From positions 1-14,499 of the forward strand of contig JAFKKQ010000323.1 of assembly GCA_017304505.1 (NCBI GenBank): 14,499 nt of DNA, given 5' to 3'. The stretch is from Hyphomicrobiales bacterium (lineage in GTDB: Bacteria > Pseudomonadota > Alphaproteobacteria > Rhizobiales > Xanthobacteraceae). Below are positions 1 to 6,601 of the stretch, piece by piece. A model generated the notes under the pieces. The model searched no databases, had not been told where the DNA came from, and saw only the letters and a program-made list of their open reading frames with translations. The number at the start of each line of letters is the position of its first letter. Within the stretch, counting starts at the first letter, position 1. The position numbers and the translations under genes are program-made.

Positions 1-1
1 G

Positions 2-1285
2 GCGTTCGAAGGGTTGCGGCTCTCGGGCCGCAAGGTGCACGCCCCCGACAAGACGCTGCTGGTGGTCGACCACAACATCCCGACGACGGACCGCACCAAG
101 CCCAATCCCGATCCGGAGAGCGCCGCGCAGATCGCGTATCTCGCGGAGAACGCCAAGCTGTTCGGCCTCGAGTATTACGACGAGTTCGACATCCGCCAGG
201 GCATCTGCCACGTCATCGGCCCGGAGCAGGGCTTCACCCTGCCCGGTACGACGCTGGTCTGCGGCGACAGCCACACCGCGACGCATGGCGCGTTCGGCGC
301 ACTGGCCTATGGCATCGGCACCTCCGAGGTCGAGCATGTGCTGGCGACGCAAACGCTGGTGCAGAGCAAGTCGAAGAACATGCGCGCGGTGGTCGACGGC
401 AAGCTGCCGCCGAACGTCACCGCCAAGGACATCATCCTTGCCATCATCGGCGAGATCGGCACTGCCGGCGGCACCGGCTACGCCCTGGAGTATGCCGGCG
501 AAGCGATCCGCGCGCTGTCGATGGAAGGCCGCATGACGGTCTGCAACATGTCGGTAGAGGCCGGCGCCAAGGCCGGCTTCGTCGCCCCGGACGAGAAGAC
601 CTACGCCTTCCTCAAGGGCCGGCCCAAGGCCCCGAAGGGCAAGACATGGGACGACGCGGTGCGTTACTGGGACACGCTGCGCACCGACGACGATGCACAT
701 TTCGATCGCGAGGTGCGTCTCGACGCCGGCAAGCTGCCGCCGATCGTGTCCTGGGGCACCAGCCCCGAACAGGTGACGTCCATCACCGGCCGCGTGCCTG
801 TGCCCTCCGAGATCGCCGACGAACACAAGCGTCGCGCCGCCGAACGTTCGCTCGAATACATGGGCCTGAAGGGCGGAGAGAAGATGACCGATATCGCGAT
901 CAACCGCGTGTTCATCGGCTCGTGCACCAACTCGCGCATCGAGGATTTGCGCGAGGTGGCGCGCATCGCCGGTGGCAAAACCGTCAGCGCCAACGTCAAC
1001 GCCATGATCGTGCCGGGCTCAGGCCTGGTGAAGGAGCAGGCCGAGGCTGAAGGGCTCGACAAGATCTTCAAGGCCGCAGGCTTTGAGTGGCGCGAGCCCG
1101 GCTGCTCGATGTGCCTGGCGATGAACCCCGACAAGCTCGCGCCCGGCGAGCGTTGCGCCTCGACCTCGAACCGCAACTTCGAGGGACGGCAGGGCTTCAA
1201 GGGTCGCACCCACCTGGTGTCGCCGGCCATGGCAGCGGCGGCGGCCATCGCCGGCAAGTTCGTGGACGTGCGCGACTGGCACTGA
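2..1285 (+). CDS. leuC: 3-isopropylmalate dehydratase large subunit LeuC (5' truncated by window edge)
   Basis: This is the large subunit of isopropylmalate isomerase, which interconverts 2- and 3-isopropylmalate in leucine biosynthesis in the cytosol with a 4Fe-4S cluster. The visible 427 residues enter in frame from the left edge, and the first codons read [15 protein letters not shown], a typical internal LeuC sequence, so no start codon is present. Family signatures include [19 protein letters not shown] near residue 88. The three cluster cysteines are one in GSCTNSR (visible residue 308) and two in GCSMC (368 and 371). Their 60- and 3-residue spacing equals what I recall for E. coli LeuC (347, 407, 410). 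That implies about 39 missing N-terminal residues and a full length near 466. The gene ends TGA just before a strong terminator. Its partner leuD lies about 2.2 kb downstream on the same strand. Confidence 0.97.
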   Translation, partial: AFEGLRLSGRKVHAPDKTLLVVDHNIPTTDRTKPNPDPESAAQIAYLAENAKLFGLEYYDEFDIRQGICHVIGPEQGFTLPGTTLVCGDSHTATHGAFGALAYGIGTSEVEHVLATQTLVQSKSKNMRAVVDGKLPPNVTAKDIILAIIGEIGTAGGTGYALEYAGEAIRALSMEGRMTVCNMSVEAGAKAGFVAPDEKTYAFLKGRPKAPKGKTWDDAVRYWDTLRTDDDAHFDREVRLDAGKLPPIVSWGTSPEQVTSITGRVPVPSEIADEHKRRAAERSLEYMGLKGGEKMTDIAINRVFIGSCTNSRIEDLREVARIAGGKTVSANVNAMIVPGSGLVKEQAEAEGLDKIFKAAGFEWREPGCSMCLAMNPDKLAPGERCASTSNRNFEGRQGFKGRTHLVSPAMAAAAAIAGKFVDVRDWH

Positions 1286-1310
1286 ACGCCCGGCAGCCCG
1301 TTCAACACAG

Positions 1311-1336
1311 CAAAGCCCGCCAACCGGCGGGCTTTG
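1311..1336 (+). terminator. Intrinsic terminator after leuC, probably bidirectional
   Basis: A perfect 11-bp inverted repeat (CAAAGCCCGCC at 1311-1321 and GGCGGGCTTTG at 1326-1336) encloses a 4-nt loop. It starts 25 bp after the leuC stop. On the plus strand it is followed by the T-rich TTCGTTTC, and on the minus strand by CTGTGTTG. It lies between the convergent ends of leuC and the secreted-protein gene that stops at 1355, so it plausibly ends transcripts from both sides. Confidence 0.85.
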
Positions 1337-1354
1337 TTCGTTTCAAGCGGCGCG

Positions 1355-1717
1355 CTACCAGCCGACGCCAAAACCGAATCCAAACGGACCGAAATAAAAG
1401 CCCGGTCCCGGACGGTAATAATAGGGGCGATAATACGGACGATAGTAGTAAGGCGACGCTGCGTAATACGGACCTCCGGAATAATATCGTGGGCCGTAAT
1501 ACGGCCGCCCGTAATGACCGCGCCAGCCGTAATGACGGTGATAGTGGCGAGAATGGCGATGGGCGCGATGCCGCCGGGCTGAACTGACCTCGATCGAATT
1601 CGAGGTCTTCGTCGCCTCGCTATGCGGTCCGGCCACGTTCGCCGCGCCCGCGGGGCCCGGCATCGCCAGCACGGTCAAGGCTGCGGCGGCAGCCAGTGTC
1701 GTGAGAAGCTTGGACAT
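1355..1717 (-). CDS. Small secreted Tyr/His/Arg/Gly-rich protein, function unknown
   Basis: The product is a 120-residue predicted exported protein that I do not recognise as a defined family. Residues 1-26 form a Sec signal peptide: MSKLL, a hydrophobic Ala/Leu core, and cleavage probably near AGA-A. The mature protein has a basic His/Arg stretch (about 48-68) and then a strongly repetitive Tyr/Pro/Gly/Arg region (about 69-105) built on units such as YYRP. The tail is Phe/Gly-rich and ends GVGW. The ATG at 1717 is chosen because GGAGG (1726-1730) sits 8 nt upstream and the signal peptide starts there; codons further upstream give non-signal sequence. It is the last of three same-strand genes for small exported proteins and runs toward the terminator at 1311-1336. 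Low-complexity proteins of this kind are common in Bradyrhizobium-like genomes. A cell-surface or matrix role would be a guess. Confidence 0.75.
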   Translation of the reverse strand: MSKLLTTLAAAAALTVLAMPGPAGAANVAGPHSEATKTSNSIEVSSARRHRAHRHSRHYHRHYGWRGHYGRPYYGPRYYSGGPYYAASPYYYRPYYRPYYYRPGPGFYFGPFGFGFGVGW

Positions 1718-1725
1718 CGCGCAAT

Positions 1726-1730
1726 CCTCC
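1726..1730 (-). promoter_or_regulatory. Shine-Dalgarno GGAGG that decides the start at 1717
   Basis: On the minus strand GGAGG precedes the ATG at 1715-1717 by 8 nt. It marks this ATG, which also begins a clean signal peptide, as the start, rather than an extension of up to 75 codons upstream. Confidence 0.7.
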
Positions 1731-1761
1731 AATTTCCCGTCAATACAGCCATTGCCCACCT

Positions 1762-1786
1762 CTAACGCCCAACTCCTAACGCCCAA
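1762..1786. repeat. Short tandem direct repeat CTAACGCCCAA (14-bp period)
   Basis: Two identical 11-bp copies (1762-1772 and 1776-1786) lie between two small minus-strand genes. On the minus strand they read TTGGGCGTTAG. No coding region covers them. They could be a remnant of a short repeat or an operator-like pair; nothing in the sequence decides between these. Confidence 0.5.
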
Positions 1787-1851
1787 GCCGCCGGCCGGTT
1801 TCCGGGTGCGGCAAAGAGCGCAGCGCATCATGGTTAAAAGAGAGGGCTTGG

Positions 1852-2067
1852 TCAGCGAATCCGCCGGATCAACGGAACGCAGATGTCGGCTTTGCGCGCG
1901 CGATGCGCACCGGCCTGATGGGCGAGGGTCTGCGGCCCCCAAATCCCGGTCATGATCAAAGGACCGGTCTTTGCCTGGGCCCGTTTGCTGCGACGCGCGG
2001 CGTCAGCGGGAGACGCCAGCGCCATCACGATCAAGCCCGTCGTCAGAAGCGCCACAACCCTGATCAT
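1852..2067 (-). CDS. Small secreted basic protein, function unknown
   Basis: The product is a 71-residue predicted exported protein of no family I can name. Residues 1-23 form a signal peptide (MIRVVALL, hydrophobic core, cleavage probably after ASPADA). The mature part of about 48 residues is strongly basic, has a central LIMTGIWGPQTLAHQ segment and a single cysteine (63), and ends PLIRRIR. The ATG at 2067 is supported by AGGAG at 2077-2081 on the minus strand, 9 nt upstream, and by the signal peptide starting there. It lies 23 bp downstream of the stop of the next minus-strand gene (2091-2438), so the two are probably cotranscribed. The downstream neighbour (1355-1717) also encodes a secreted small protein. 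Confidence 0.7.
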   Translation of the reverse strand: MIRVVALLTTGLIVMALASPADAARRSKRAQAKTGPLIMTGIWGPQTLAHQAGAHRARKADICVPLIRRIR

Positions 2068-2090
2068 GGCCGCCTGCTCCTTTGGTCGAT

Positions 2091-2438
2091 TCAGCCGCGC
2101 ACCCACCAGCAGCGCATCCGCGGCACGATCACGGCACCGCTCGGGCGATACTCGGTGACATAGCGATCCGCGCATTCGCGCTTGGCGTTCGGGCCGGGGA
2201 ATTCATAGTCGTAAGGCAGCGGATAGAGCGAATGACTGTGCCGGTACGGATAGAGCGGTCGCACCCGCAGCCGGGTGCGCGGTCGCACCCGCTGCCGCAC
2301 CAGCGGCTCGGCCTGGGTTGCAGCGCTCACGCCAGGGTTTCGCGACGACTGCGCCATGCCGGGCGCAGCGCCGAACCCGAGGACGCCAAAGGCCATTGCG
2401 ACGAAAACCGCCAAAGGGACAAACACAGGTCGTTGCAT
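2091..2438 (-). CDS. Secreted Arg/Tyr-rich protein ending in a conserved WWVRG-type tail, function unknown
   Basis: The product is a predicted 115-residue exported protein. Residues 1-30 form a signal peptide (MQRPVFVPLAVF, cleavage probably after GMAQ). An Arg/Val/Pro-rich spacer (about 47-62) follows, and then a better-defined C-terminal block containing YPLPYDYEFPGPNA, RYVTEYRPSGAVIVPRMRC and WWVRG. I recall hypothetical proteins with this C-terminal block in Bradyrhizobium and relatives, but no function is known to me. The two cysteines (89 and 110) could form a disulfide outside the cytoplasm; this is inference. The ribosome binding site is weak, and an in-frame ATG at 2456 is a possible alternative start. 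It is the first of three consecutive minus-strand small exported-protein genes and is divergent from the metallopeptidase gene at 2544. Confidence 0.75.
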   Translation of the reverse strand: MQRPVFVPLAVFVAMAFGVLGFGAAPGMAQSSRNPGVSAATQAEPLVRQRVRPRTRLRVRPLYPYRHSHSLYPLPYDYEFPGPNAKRECADRYVTEYRPSGAVIVPRMRCWWVRG

Positions 2439-2543
2439 AGGGCAACGCTCGCCCATCGTGGCCGCGGCGTCAACCGCGCCGTGGGTGGTGGCGAGCGGTC
2501 GCGCTTATGGATCGGCACGGCCCTGCCGCCTATGCTCCGCCCC

Positions 2544-3017
2544 ATGACCGACGACACCCTCCCTGAGCCGTTCGCTTCCGATCCGCTGGCGTGGCGACCC
2601 TTGAAGGCGCCTTCCCTCGTCGAATTCGAGGTGATCGCAGCCGAAGCGTTCCGCAGGCTGCCGGCGCACTTCCGCGCCCGCTGCGAAGGCGTGGTGGTCC
2701 GGGTGGAGGATTACGCCACCGACGAAGTGCTGGACGCGATGGGGATTGCAAGCGAACTCGATCTGATGGGCTTGTTCCAGGGCGTCGGCCTGCCGTTCCA
2801 ATCCGAAAGCGCGCCGGCCGCGATGCCCAACATGGTGTGGCTTTACCGGGTACCGATCCTGCTCTATTGGGCCGAGCACGACGAGACGCTGGGCACCGTC
2901 ATCACGCACGTGCTGGTGCACGAGATCGGCCATCATTTCGGATTCTCCGACGACGATATGGAAGCGATCGAGCAAACGGCGGACCAGCCGCGTAAACAAG
3001 GAGCGGAAGAACCATGA
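2544..3017 (+). CDS. Small zincin-like metallopeptidase family protein (PF06262/MetX-type)
   Basis: The product is a 157-residue cytosolic protein with no signal peptide. The zinc-protease motif HEIGHHFGFSDDDM occupies residues 126-139 (H126, E127, H130), which is the HExxHxxGxxD pattern of the small possible-zinc-metallopeptidase family PF06262. A hydrophobic segment just before it (WLYRVPILLYW, about 99-109) and the N-terminal fold segment around FEVIAAEAFRRLP also fit that family. The substrate is unknown. The start is uncertain: ATG at 2544 or an in-frame ATG at 2532, neither with a clear Shine-Dalgarno. The stop overlaps the start of the GFA gene by 4 bp (ATGA), indicating translational coupling. 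It is transcribed away from the small secreted-protein genes. Confidence 0.85.
   Translation: MTDDTLPEPFASDPLAWRPLKAPSLVEFEVIAAEAFRRLPAHFRARCEGVVVRVEDYATDEVLDAMGIASELDLMGLFQGVGLPFQSESAPAAMPNMVWLYRVPILLYWAEHDETLGTVITHVLVHEIGHHFGFSDDDMEAIEQTADQPRKQGAEEP
2998..3003 (+). promoter_or_regulatory. Shine-Dalgarno AAGGAG for the GFA gene, inside the upstream gene
   Basis: AAGGAG lies 10 nt before the ATG at 3014 and within the last codons of the metallopeptidase gene. Together with the ATGA stop/start overlap it supports coupled translation. Confidence 0.7.
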
Positions 3018-3430
3018 AAATCCACGGAAGCTGCCATTGCGGCGCCATCACATTTGAAGCCGAGGCCGATCCGGAGAAGACCAGCATCTGCCATTGTACC
3101 GACTGCCAGGCCAGCACCGGCTCCGCATTCCGAACCAACATCCCGGTGCGTGGCAGCGACTTTCAGATGCTGTCGGGCGAGCCGACCATCTACGTGAAGA
3201 CCACCGCCGATAGCGGCCATCCCCGCGCCCAGGCGTTCTGCCCAAAATGCGGCTCGCCGATCTATTCGACGACGCCGGGCGACGGACCGAAGGCGGCCTA
3301 CATGGTGCGGGTCGGAATCCTGCGCGAGCGCGACCAACTCGCACCCAGGATGCAGAACTGGTGCCGCTCGGCGCTGCCGTGGGTCGGCGACCTCTCCGGC
3401 ATGCGACGCAACGACAAGGGTGCCGCCTGA
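3014..3430 (+). CDS. GFA/CENP-V domain zinc-binding protein
   Basis: The product is a 138-residue protein of the glutathione-dependent formaldehyde-activating enzyme (Gfa) fold. The zinc-binding cysteines are visible in order: C7 and C9 in GSCHCGAITFE, C26, C28 and C31 in CHCTDCQ, and C76 and C79 in FCPKCGSPIY. The founding Gfa was described as promoting S-hydroxymethylglutathione formation, but most family members, including small ones like this, have no proven reaction, so formaldehyde chemistry should not be assumed. The start overlaps the metallopeptidase stop by 4 bp and has a good AAGGAG. leuD starts 96 bp downstream, and a hairpin-forming segment lies in between. Confidence 0.9.
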   Translation: MKIHGSCHCGAITFEAEADPEKTSICHCTDCQASTGSAFRTNIPVRGSDFQMLSGEPTIYVKTTADSGHPRAQAFCPKCGSPIYSTTPGDGPKAAYMVRVGILRERDQLAPRMQNWCRSALPWVGDLSGMRRNDKGAA

Positions 3431-3433
3431 CGG

Positions 3434-3469
3434 CCGGCGCCGCATTTGCGGCAACCCTTCCGGCGCCGC
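3434..3469 (+). repeat. Two 10-bp copies of CCGGCGCCGC able to form competing hairpins ahead of leuD
   Basis: CCGGCGCCGC occurs at 3434-3443 and 3460-3469. Its core CGGCGCCG is self-complementary, so the two copies can pair into an 8-bp stem (3435-3442 with 3461-3468). A second hairpin, GCCGC-ATTT-GCGGC at 3439-3452, uses part of the same sequence and excludes the first. There is no T-tract, so a classical terminator is unlikely. It sits in the 96-bp leader between the GFA gene and leuD. Confidence 0.5.
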
Positions 3470-3511
3470 CGGGGCTTGACCCGCGCCCGGCAAGACGCCA
3501 TTCAGAAGGCC

Positions 3512-3517
3512 AAGGAG
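3512..3517 (+). promoter_or_regulatory. Shine-Dalgarno AAGGAG that decides the leuD start
   Basis: AAGGAG precedes the ATG at 3527 by 9 nt. It fixes that ATG as the leuD start even though the frame is open further upstream to about 3446. Confidence 0.8.
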
Positions 3518-3526
3518 AAAGCCGCT

Positions 3527-4132
3527 ATGGACAAGTTCACCCGGTTGGAGGGCGTGGCCGCGCCGCTGCGGATCGTCAATGTCGACACCGACATGATCAT
3601 CCCCAAGCAGTACCTCAAGACACTCAAGCGCACCGGGCTTGGCAAGGGCCTGTTCTCGGAACTGCGCTTCAAGGAAGACGGCAGCGACAACCCGGATTTC
3701 GTGCTCAACAAGCCGGCCTACCGCAACGCCAAGATCATCGTCGCCGACAACAACTTCGGCTGCGGCTCCTCGCGCGAGCACGCGCCTTGGGCGCTGCTCG
3801 ACTACGGCATCCGCTGCGTGATCTCCACGCAGTTCGGCGACATCTTCTACAACAATTGCTTCAAGAACGGCCTGCTGCCGATCAAGGTCGCGCCTGAGGA
3901 TCTCGAGAAGCTGTTCGACGACGCCGAGCGCGGCTCCAACGCAACGCTGTCCATCGACCTGGAGAAGCAGGAAATTCGAGGACCCGATGGCGGCGTGATC
4001 AAGTTCGACATCGATCCGCACCGCAAGCATTGCCTGCTGAACGGCCTCGATGACATCGGCCAGACCCACCTCAAGAAGGCCAAGATCCAGAGCTTCGAGG
4101 AAAAGTCGCGAGCCGAGCGACCGTGGGCCTGA
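3527..4132 (+). CDS. leuD: 3-isopropylmalate dehydratase small subunit LeuD
   Basis: This is the 201-residue small subunit that pairs with LeuC to form isopropylmalate isomerase for leucine synthesis. The start [20 protein letters not shown] is typical of alphaproteobacterial LeuD. The swivel-domain signature [15 protein letters not shown] lies at residues 76-90, [16 protein letters not shown] follows, and the C-terminal part includes [12 protein letters not shown]. Length is normal. The ATG at 3527 has AAGGAG 9 nt upstream. A possible promoter is TTGACC at 3476-3481 with a weak -10 near 3499-3504, but read-through from the GFA gene is equally possible. The last 10 bases overlap the GTG start of the next gene. 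leuC lies about 2.2 kb upstream, with five small genes in between. Confidence 0.97.
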   Translation: MDKFTRLEGVAAPLRIVNVDTDMIIPKQYLKTLKRTGLGKGLFSELRFKEDGSDNPDFVLNKPAYRNAKIIVADNNFGCGSSREHAPWALLDYGIRCVISTQFGDIFYNNCFKNGLLPIKVAPEDLEKLFDDAERGSNATLSIDLEKQEIRGPDGGVIKFDIDPHRKHCLLNGLDDIGQTHLKKAKIQSFEEKSRAERPWA

Positions 4133-4479
4133 GGACGCTCGCGCGGACTCTGATTGGCTGCGCCCTGACGGCGGCGCTGGCGCTTCCCGCAATGGCGGCG
4201 CCGCGCGCCAAGACCCGCTTTGACGGCATCCGCGATTGTGAGCGTCTCGCCGCCGTGCAGTTCAGGCGCCACAACCCGGCGTTCAGACGATTCGTCATCG
4301 ACCGCGCGGCGGTCGTCGTCGACAAGTATGCCGATCAGGTCGGCTCCACGTTCGTCTCGACGATTTACCACGGCACGGCCATTTACGAAGGCTCCAGGGG
4401 CCCGCACGTCACGCGCTTCATCTGCCTGCATGGCGGCGTCGGCAAGGACGCTGTGTTTGTCTACACGCTGCGGGACTGA
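4123..4479 (+). CDS. Small secreted protein overlapping leuD, function unknown
   Basis: The product is a predicted 118-residue exported protein of no family I can name. It starts with GTG at 4123, inside the last 10 bases of leuD. This start gives an intact signal peptide ([20 protein letters not shown], cleavage probably after AMA near 25). The mature part has two cysteines, C39 in IRDCERL and C101 in RFICLHGG, which could form a disulfide, and ends [13 protein letters not shown]. The ribosome binding site is weak, so translation may depend on coupling to leuD. The 3' end overlaps the convergent MFS gene by 19 bp (4461-4479). Its placement suggests expression with leuD, but nothing in the protein suggests a role in leucine synthesis. 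Confidence 0.75.
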   Translation: MGLRTLARTLIGCALTAALALPAMAAPRAKTRFDGIRDCERLAAVQFRRHNPAFRRFVIDRAAVVVDKYADQVGSTFVSTIYHGTAIYEGSRGPHVTRFICLHGGVGKDAVFVYTLRD

Positions 4480-5648
4480 CGGCTGGACAGCCACAGCAGC
4501 AGCGACAACCCGCCCGCCATTACCATCGCGACCGCGAGCGGCCATGCGCTTGTGGTCAGCACGTGCCCGATGATGGCGCCAACCACCGCGGACAAGATCT
4601 GCGTAATGAACCCGAGGAGCGACGACGCGGCACCGGCGCGGTCCGGAAACGGTAACAGCGCGCCGGCTTGGGCTTGCGGCAACGCCATGCCCATGCCCGC
4701 GAGATAGAGCGCCATCGCCGCAACCAGCGCGACGCTCGAATGCACGCCAAACGCGGACAATAAAATCACGACGAGGCCGCCGATCGCCATGCCGACGGCG
4801 CCGAGCCCCATGATCCGCCAGCCACCCCAACGCGAGACGAAGCGTGCTGCAAGCGTCGTTCCCACCAGATAGCCGGACGAGGCCACCGCAAACGACAACC
4901 CGAACGCCAGTGCCGACACACCGTAGATATCCTGAAGCACGAAGGCCGCGCTGGAGATCCAGGCGAACAATCCGCACAGGCAGGCGGTGGCGATGCCGAG
5001 GTGGACGACGAAAACCCGATCGGCGAGAAAGCGACGATAGGACCGCAGTGTCGAGGAAAGCGATACCGGCTCGGGCGAACGCAGCCGCAGCGTTTCCGGC
5101 AGCAGCAGCCAGACCATGACCCAGGCCGCCGCGCCAAAGGCAAACAACACGACAAAATTCGAGCGCCAGCCGAGCGTCGTCTGCAGCACGCCGCCGATGA
5201 GCGGCGCCGCCAGCGGCGCCAAGGCCATGATTGCTGCCATCCGGGACAATTCCCGGCCGACCTGAGAGCCGTCGAACATGTCGCGCACCACGGCGCGCGC
5301 CAGCACGATAGCGCCCGACCCACCCACCGCCTGGACGAAACGCGCCGCGATCAGCGTTTCGATCGAAAACGACAGCGCACAGGCCAGCGTTGCGATGAGA
5401 TAGATCCCGAGTGCAGCGAGCAACACCGGCCTTCGGCCGTGGCGGTCCGACAACGGCCCGTAGAGCACCTGCGAGAAAGCAAAGCCGGCGAGATAGACCG
5501 AGATCGTGAGTTGGACTTGCGCCGTCGATGCGCCGAGCAGGCGGCCGATGGCCGGCAGCGACGCCAGGTACATGTCGACGGATAGCGGCCCAAGGCCGGT
5601 CAGCATGGCCAGCAGCAGCGTCAACGCGAAGGAGCCGGGGCGAAGCAT
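4461..5648 (-). CDS. Bcr/CflA-type MFS multidrug efflux transporter
   Basis: The product is a 395-residue inner-membrane protein with about 12 hydrophobic segments, of the DHA1 drug:proton antiporter group. An N-terminal block VDMYLASLPAIGRLLGAS (about 24-41) is typical of Bcr/CflA proteins. MFS motif A appears as GPLSDRHGRRPVL (64-76) after TM2, and QAVGGSGAIVLARAVVRD (about 106-123) covers the TM4/5 region. Bcr/CflA members export drugs such as bicyclomycin, chloramphenicol or sulfonamides; the substrate here cannot be read from sequence. Start ATG at 5648; the Shine-Dalgarno is weak. It follows the metallopeptidase gene on the same strand after 73 bp. Its 3' end overlaps the convergent small secreted-protein gene by 19 bp. 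Confidence 0.92.
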   Translation of the reverse strand: MLRPGSFALTLLLAMLTGLGPLSVDMYLASLPAIGRLLGASTAQVQLTISVYLAGFAFSQVLYGPLSDRHGRRPVLLAALGIYLIATLACALSFSIETLIAARFVQAVGGSGAIVLARAVVRDMFDGSQVGRELSRMAAIMALAPLAAPLIGGVLQTTLGWRSNFVVLFAFGAAAWVMVWLLLPETLRLRSPEPVSLSSTLRSYRRFLADRVFVVHLGIATACLCGLFAWISSAAFVLQDIYGVSALAFGLSFAVASSGYLVGTTLAARFVSRWGGWRIMGLGAVGMAIGGLVVILLSAFGVHSSVALVAAMALYLAGMGMALPQAQAGALLPFPDRAGAASSLLGFITQILSAVVGAIIGHVLTTSAWPLAVAMVMAGGLSLLLWLSSRQSRSV

Positions 5649-5721
5649 CGGATGGCCTTGAACGGAAGAGTGTGGCGCGAGCCGGGTGAGGTTTTACGGA
5701 TGAATAATGCCGAACCGGCCC

Positions 5722-6492
5722 TCAATCGGCGGCGGGATCGCGCACCACGCCATAACGATGCAGGTCGGCACCGTGCACGTCGAGCCAAGCCTTGGCGCGG
5801 TGGGTCTCGGCACAGACGCGGTGAACCAGCCGCCAGAACCGCGGCGAATGGTTCATCTCGACCAGGTGGGCGACCTCGTGGACCGCGAGATAGTTCAGCA
5901 CGAACGGCGGGGCAAAAATCAACCGCCAGGAATAGGACAGAACACCGGTCGTCGAACACGAGCCCCAGCGGCTCGACTGATCGCGCACCGAGATGCGCTG
6001 CACGGTGACGCCAAGCGCTTCGGCGGCGCTGCGACTGGCGGTTTCGAGGTCGCGCAACGCTTCACGGCGCAGGAAATCGCCGACCCGGCGACCGATATGG
6101 GGCGCCTCGCCTGCAACGCAGAGCAGCGGATGGCCTCCCGCCCCGTCCTCGGACCATACGGTGCCGCGAACGCCCCGCCGATGCGTGATGCGGTGCGCGA
6201 CGCCACGCAACGGAACAACCGCACCGTCCACGAACGGCGCCGCCTCCGGCAGACGGCGCAGCCGCGTCGCAATCCAGCCGCCATGCTTTTGCGCAAAGAC
6301 CTTGGCTTCCTGCACGCTGGCGCGCGGCGGCATAGTCAGGATGACCTCCCGCGTCGCCGCCTGCACGCGCAGCGTATACCGGCGAGCCTGACGATGACGA
6401 CGCACGCGCACCGGATAGATCGCCTGCTCGAAGACGACCTGGATTGTTTGTGGTTCGCTCGGCCGGCGATAAAGCAGGGCGCGCAGCGGCAT
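5722..6492 (-). CDS. YgjP-like / M48-family (DUF45) metallopeptidase
   Basis: The product is a 256-residue soluble protein of the YgjP-like metallopeptidase family (PF01863), annotated in many genomes as 'M48 family metallopeptidase' or 'SprT family'. The zinc site reads HEVAH at 205-209, followed by NHSPRFW at 214-220, whose His supplies the third ligand. Upstream lies the family hallmark RDQSSRWGSCS (about 170-180). An N-terminal basic segment VRRHRQARRYTLRV (30-43) and KHGGWIATRL (69-78) are also characteristic. The physiological substrate is not known to me. I chose the ATG at 6492 (MPLRALLYRR); a TTG two codons upstream is possible. It stops 73 bp before the MFS gene and starts 109 bp after phaZ on the same strand. 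Confidence 0.9.
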   Translation of the reverse strand: MPLRALLYRRPSEPQTIQVVFEQAIYPVRVRRHRQARRYTLRVQAATREVILTMPPRASVQEAKVFAQKHGGWIATRLRRLPEAAPFVDGAVVPLRGVAHRITHRRGVRGTVWSEDGAGGHPLLCVAGEAPHIGRRVGDFLRREALRDLETASRSAAEALGVTVQRISVRDQSSRWGSCSTTGVLSYSWRLIFAPPFVLNYLAVHEVAHLVEMNHSPRFWRLVHRVCAETHRAKAWLDVHGADLHRYGVVRDPAAD

Positions 6493-6601
6493 CGTCAAGA
6501 GCCCGTGTCGAATCTTGAATCGCAGGATACCAGATCGGGCGCGCTCTGCACGATATGACTGGTCGGAGTCTCGCGCCGAGACGGTGATTAGGCGGACCCT
6601 T

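Noticed and set aside
664..1383. A minus-strand open frame opposite the leuC 3' half
   Set aside because: It is antisense to conserved LeuC sequence including the iron-sulfur cysteines and has no domain of its own.
2933..4192. A 419-codon open frame on the minus strand opposite the GFA gene and leuD
   Set aside because: It lies antisense to two clear genes, its translation is Ala/Arg/Val-rich with no family motif, and the plus strand explains the region fully.
3847..4977. A 376-codon minus-strand open frame spanning the leuD 3' end and the MFS gene end
   Set aside because: The translation is low-complexity and Arg-rich, runs antisense to leuD and the secreted-protein gene, and overlaps the MFS gene in another frame.
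6568..6582. A 6-bp hairpin GTCTCG/CGAGAC between phaZ and the YgjP-like peptidase gene as a terminator
   Set aside because: The stem is short, with a 3-nt loop and no T-tract on the transcribed strand.
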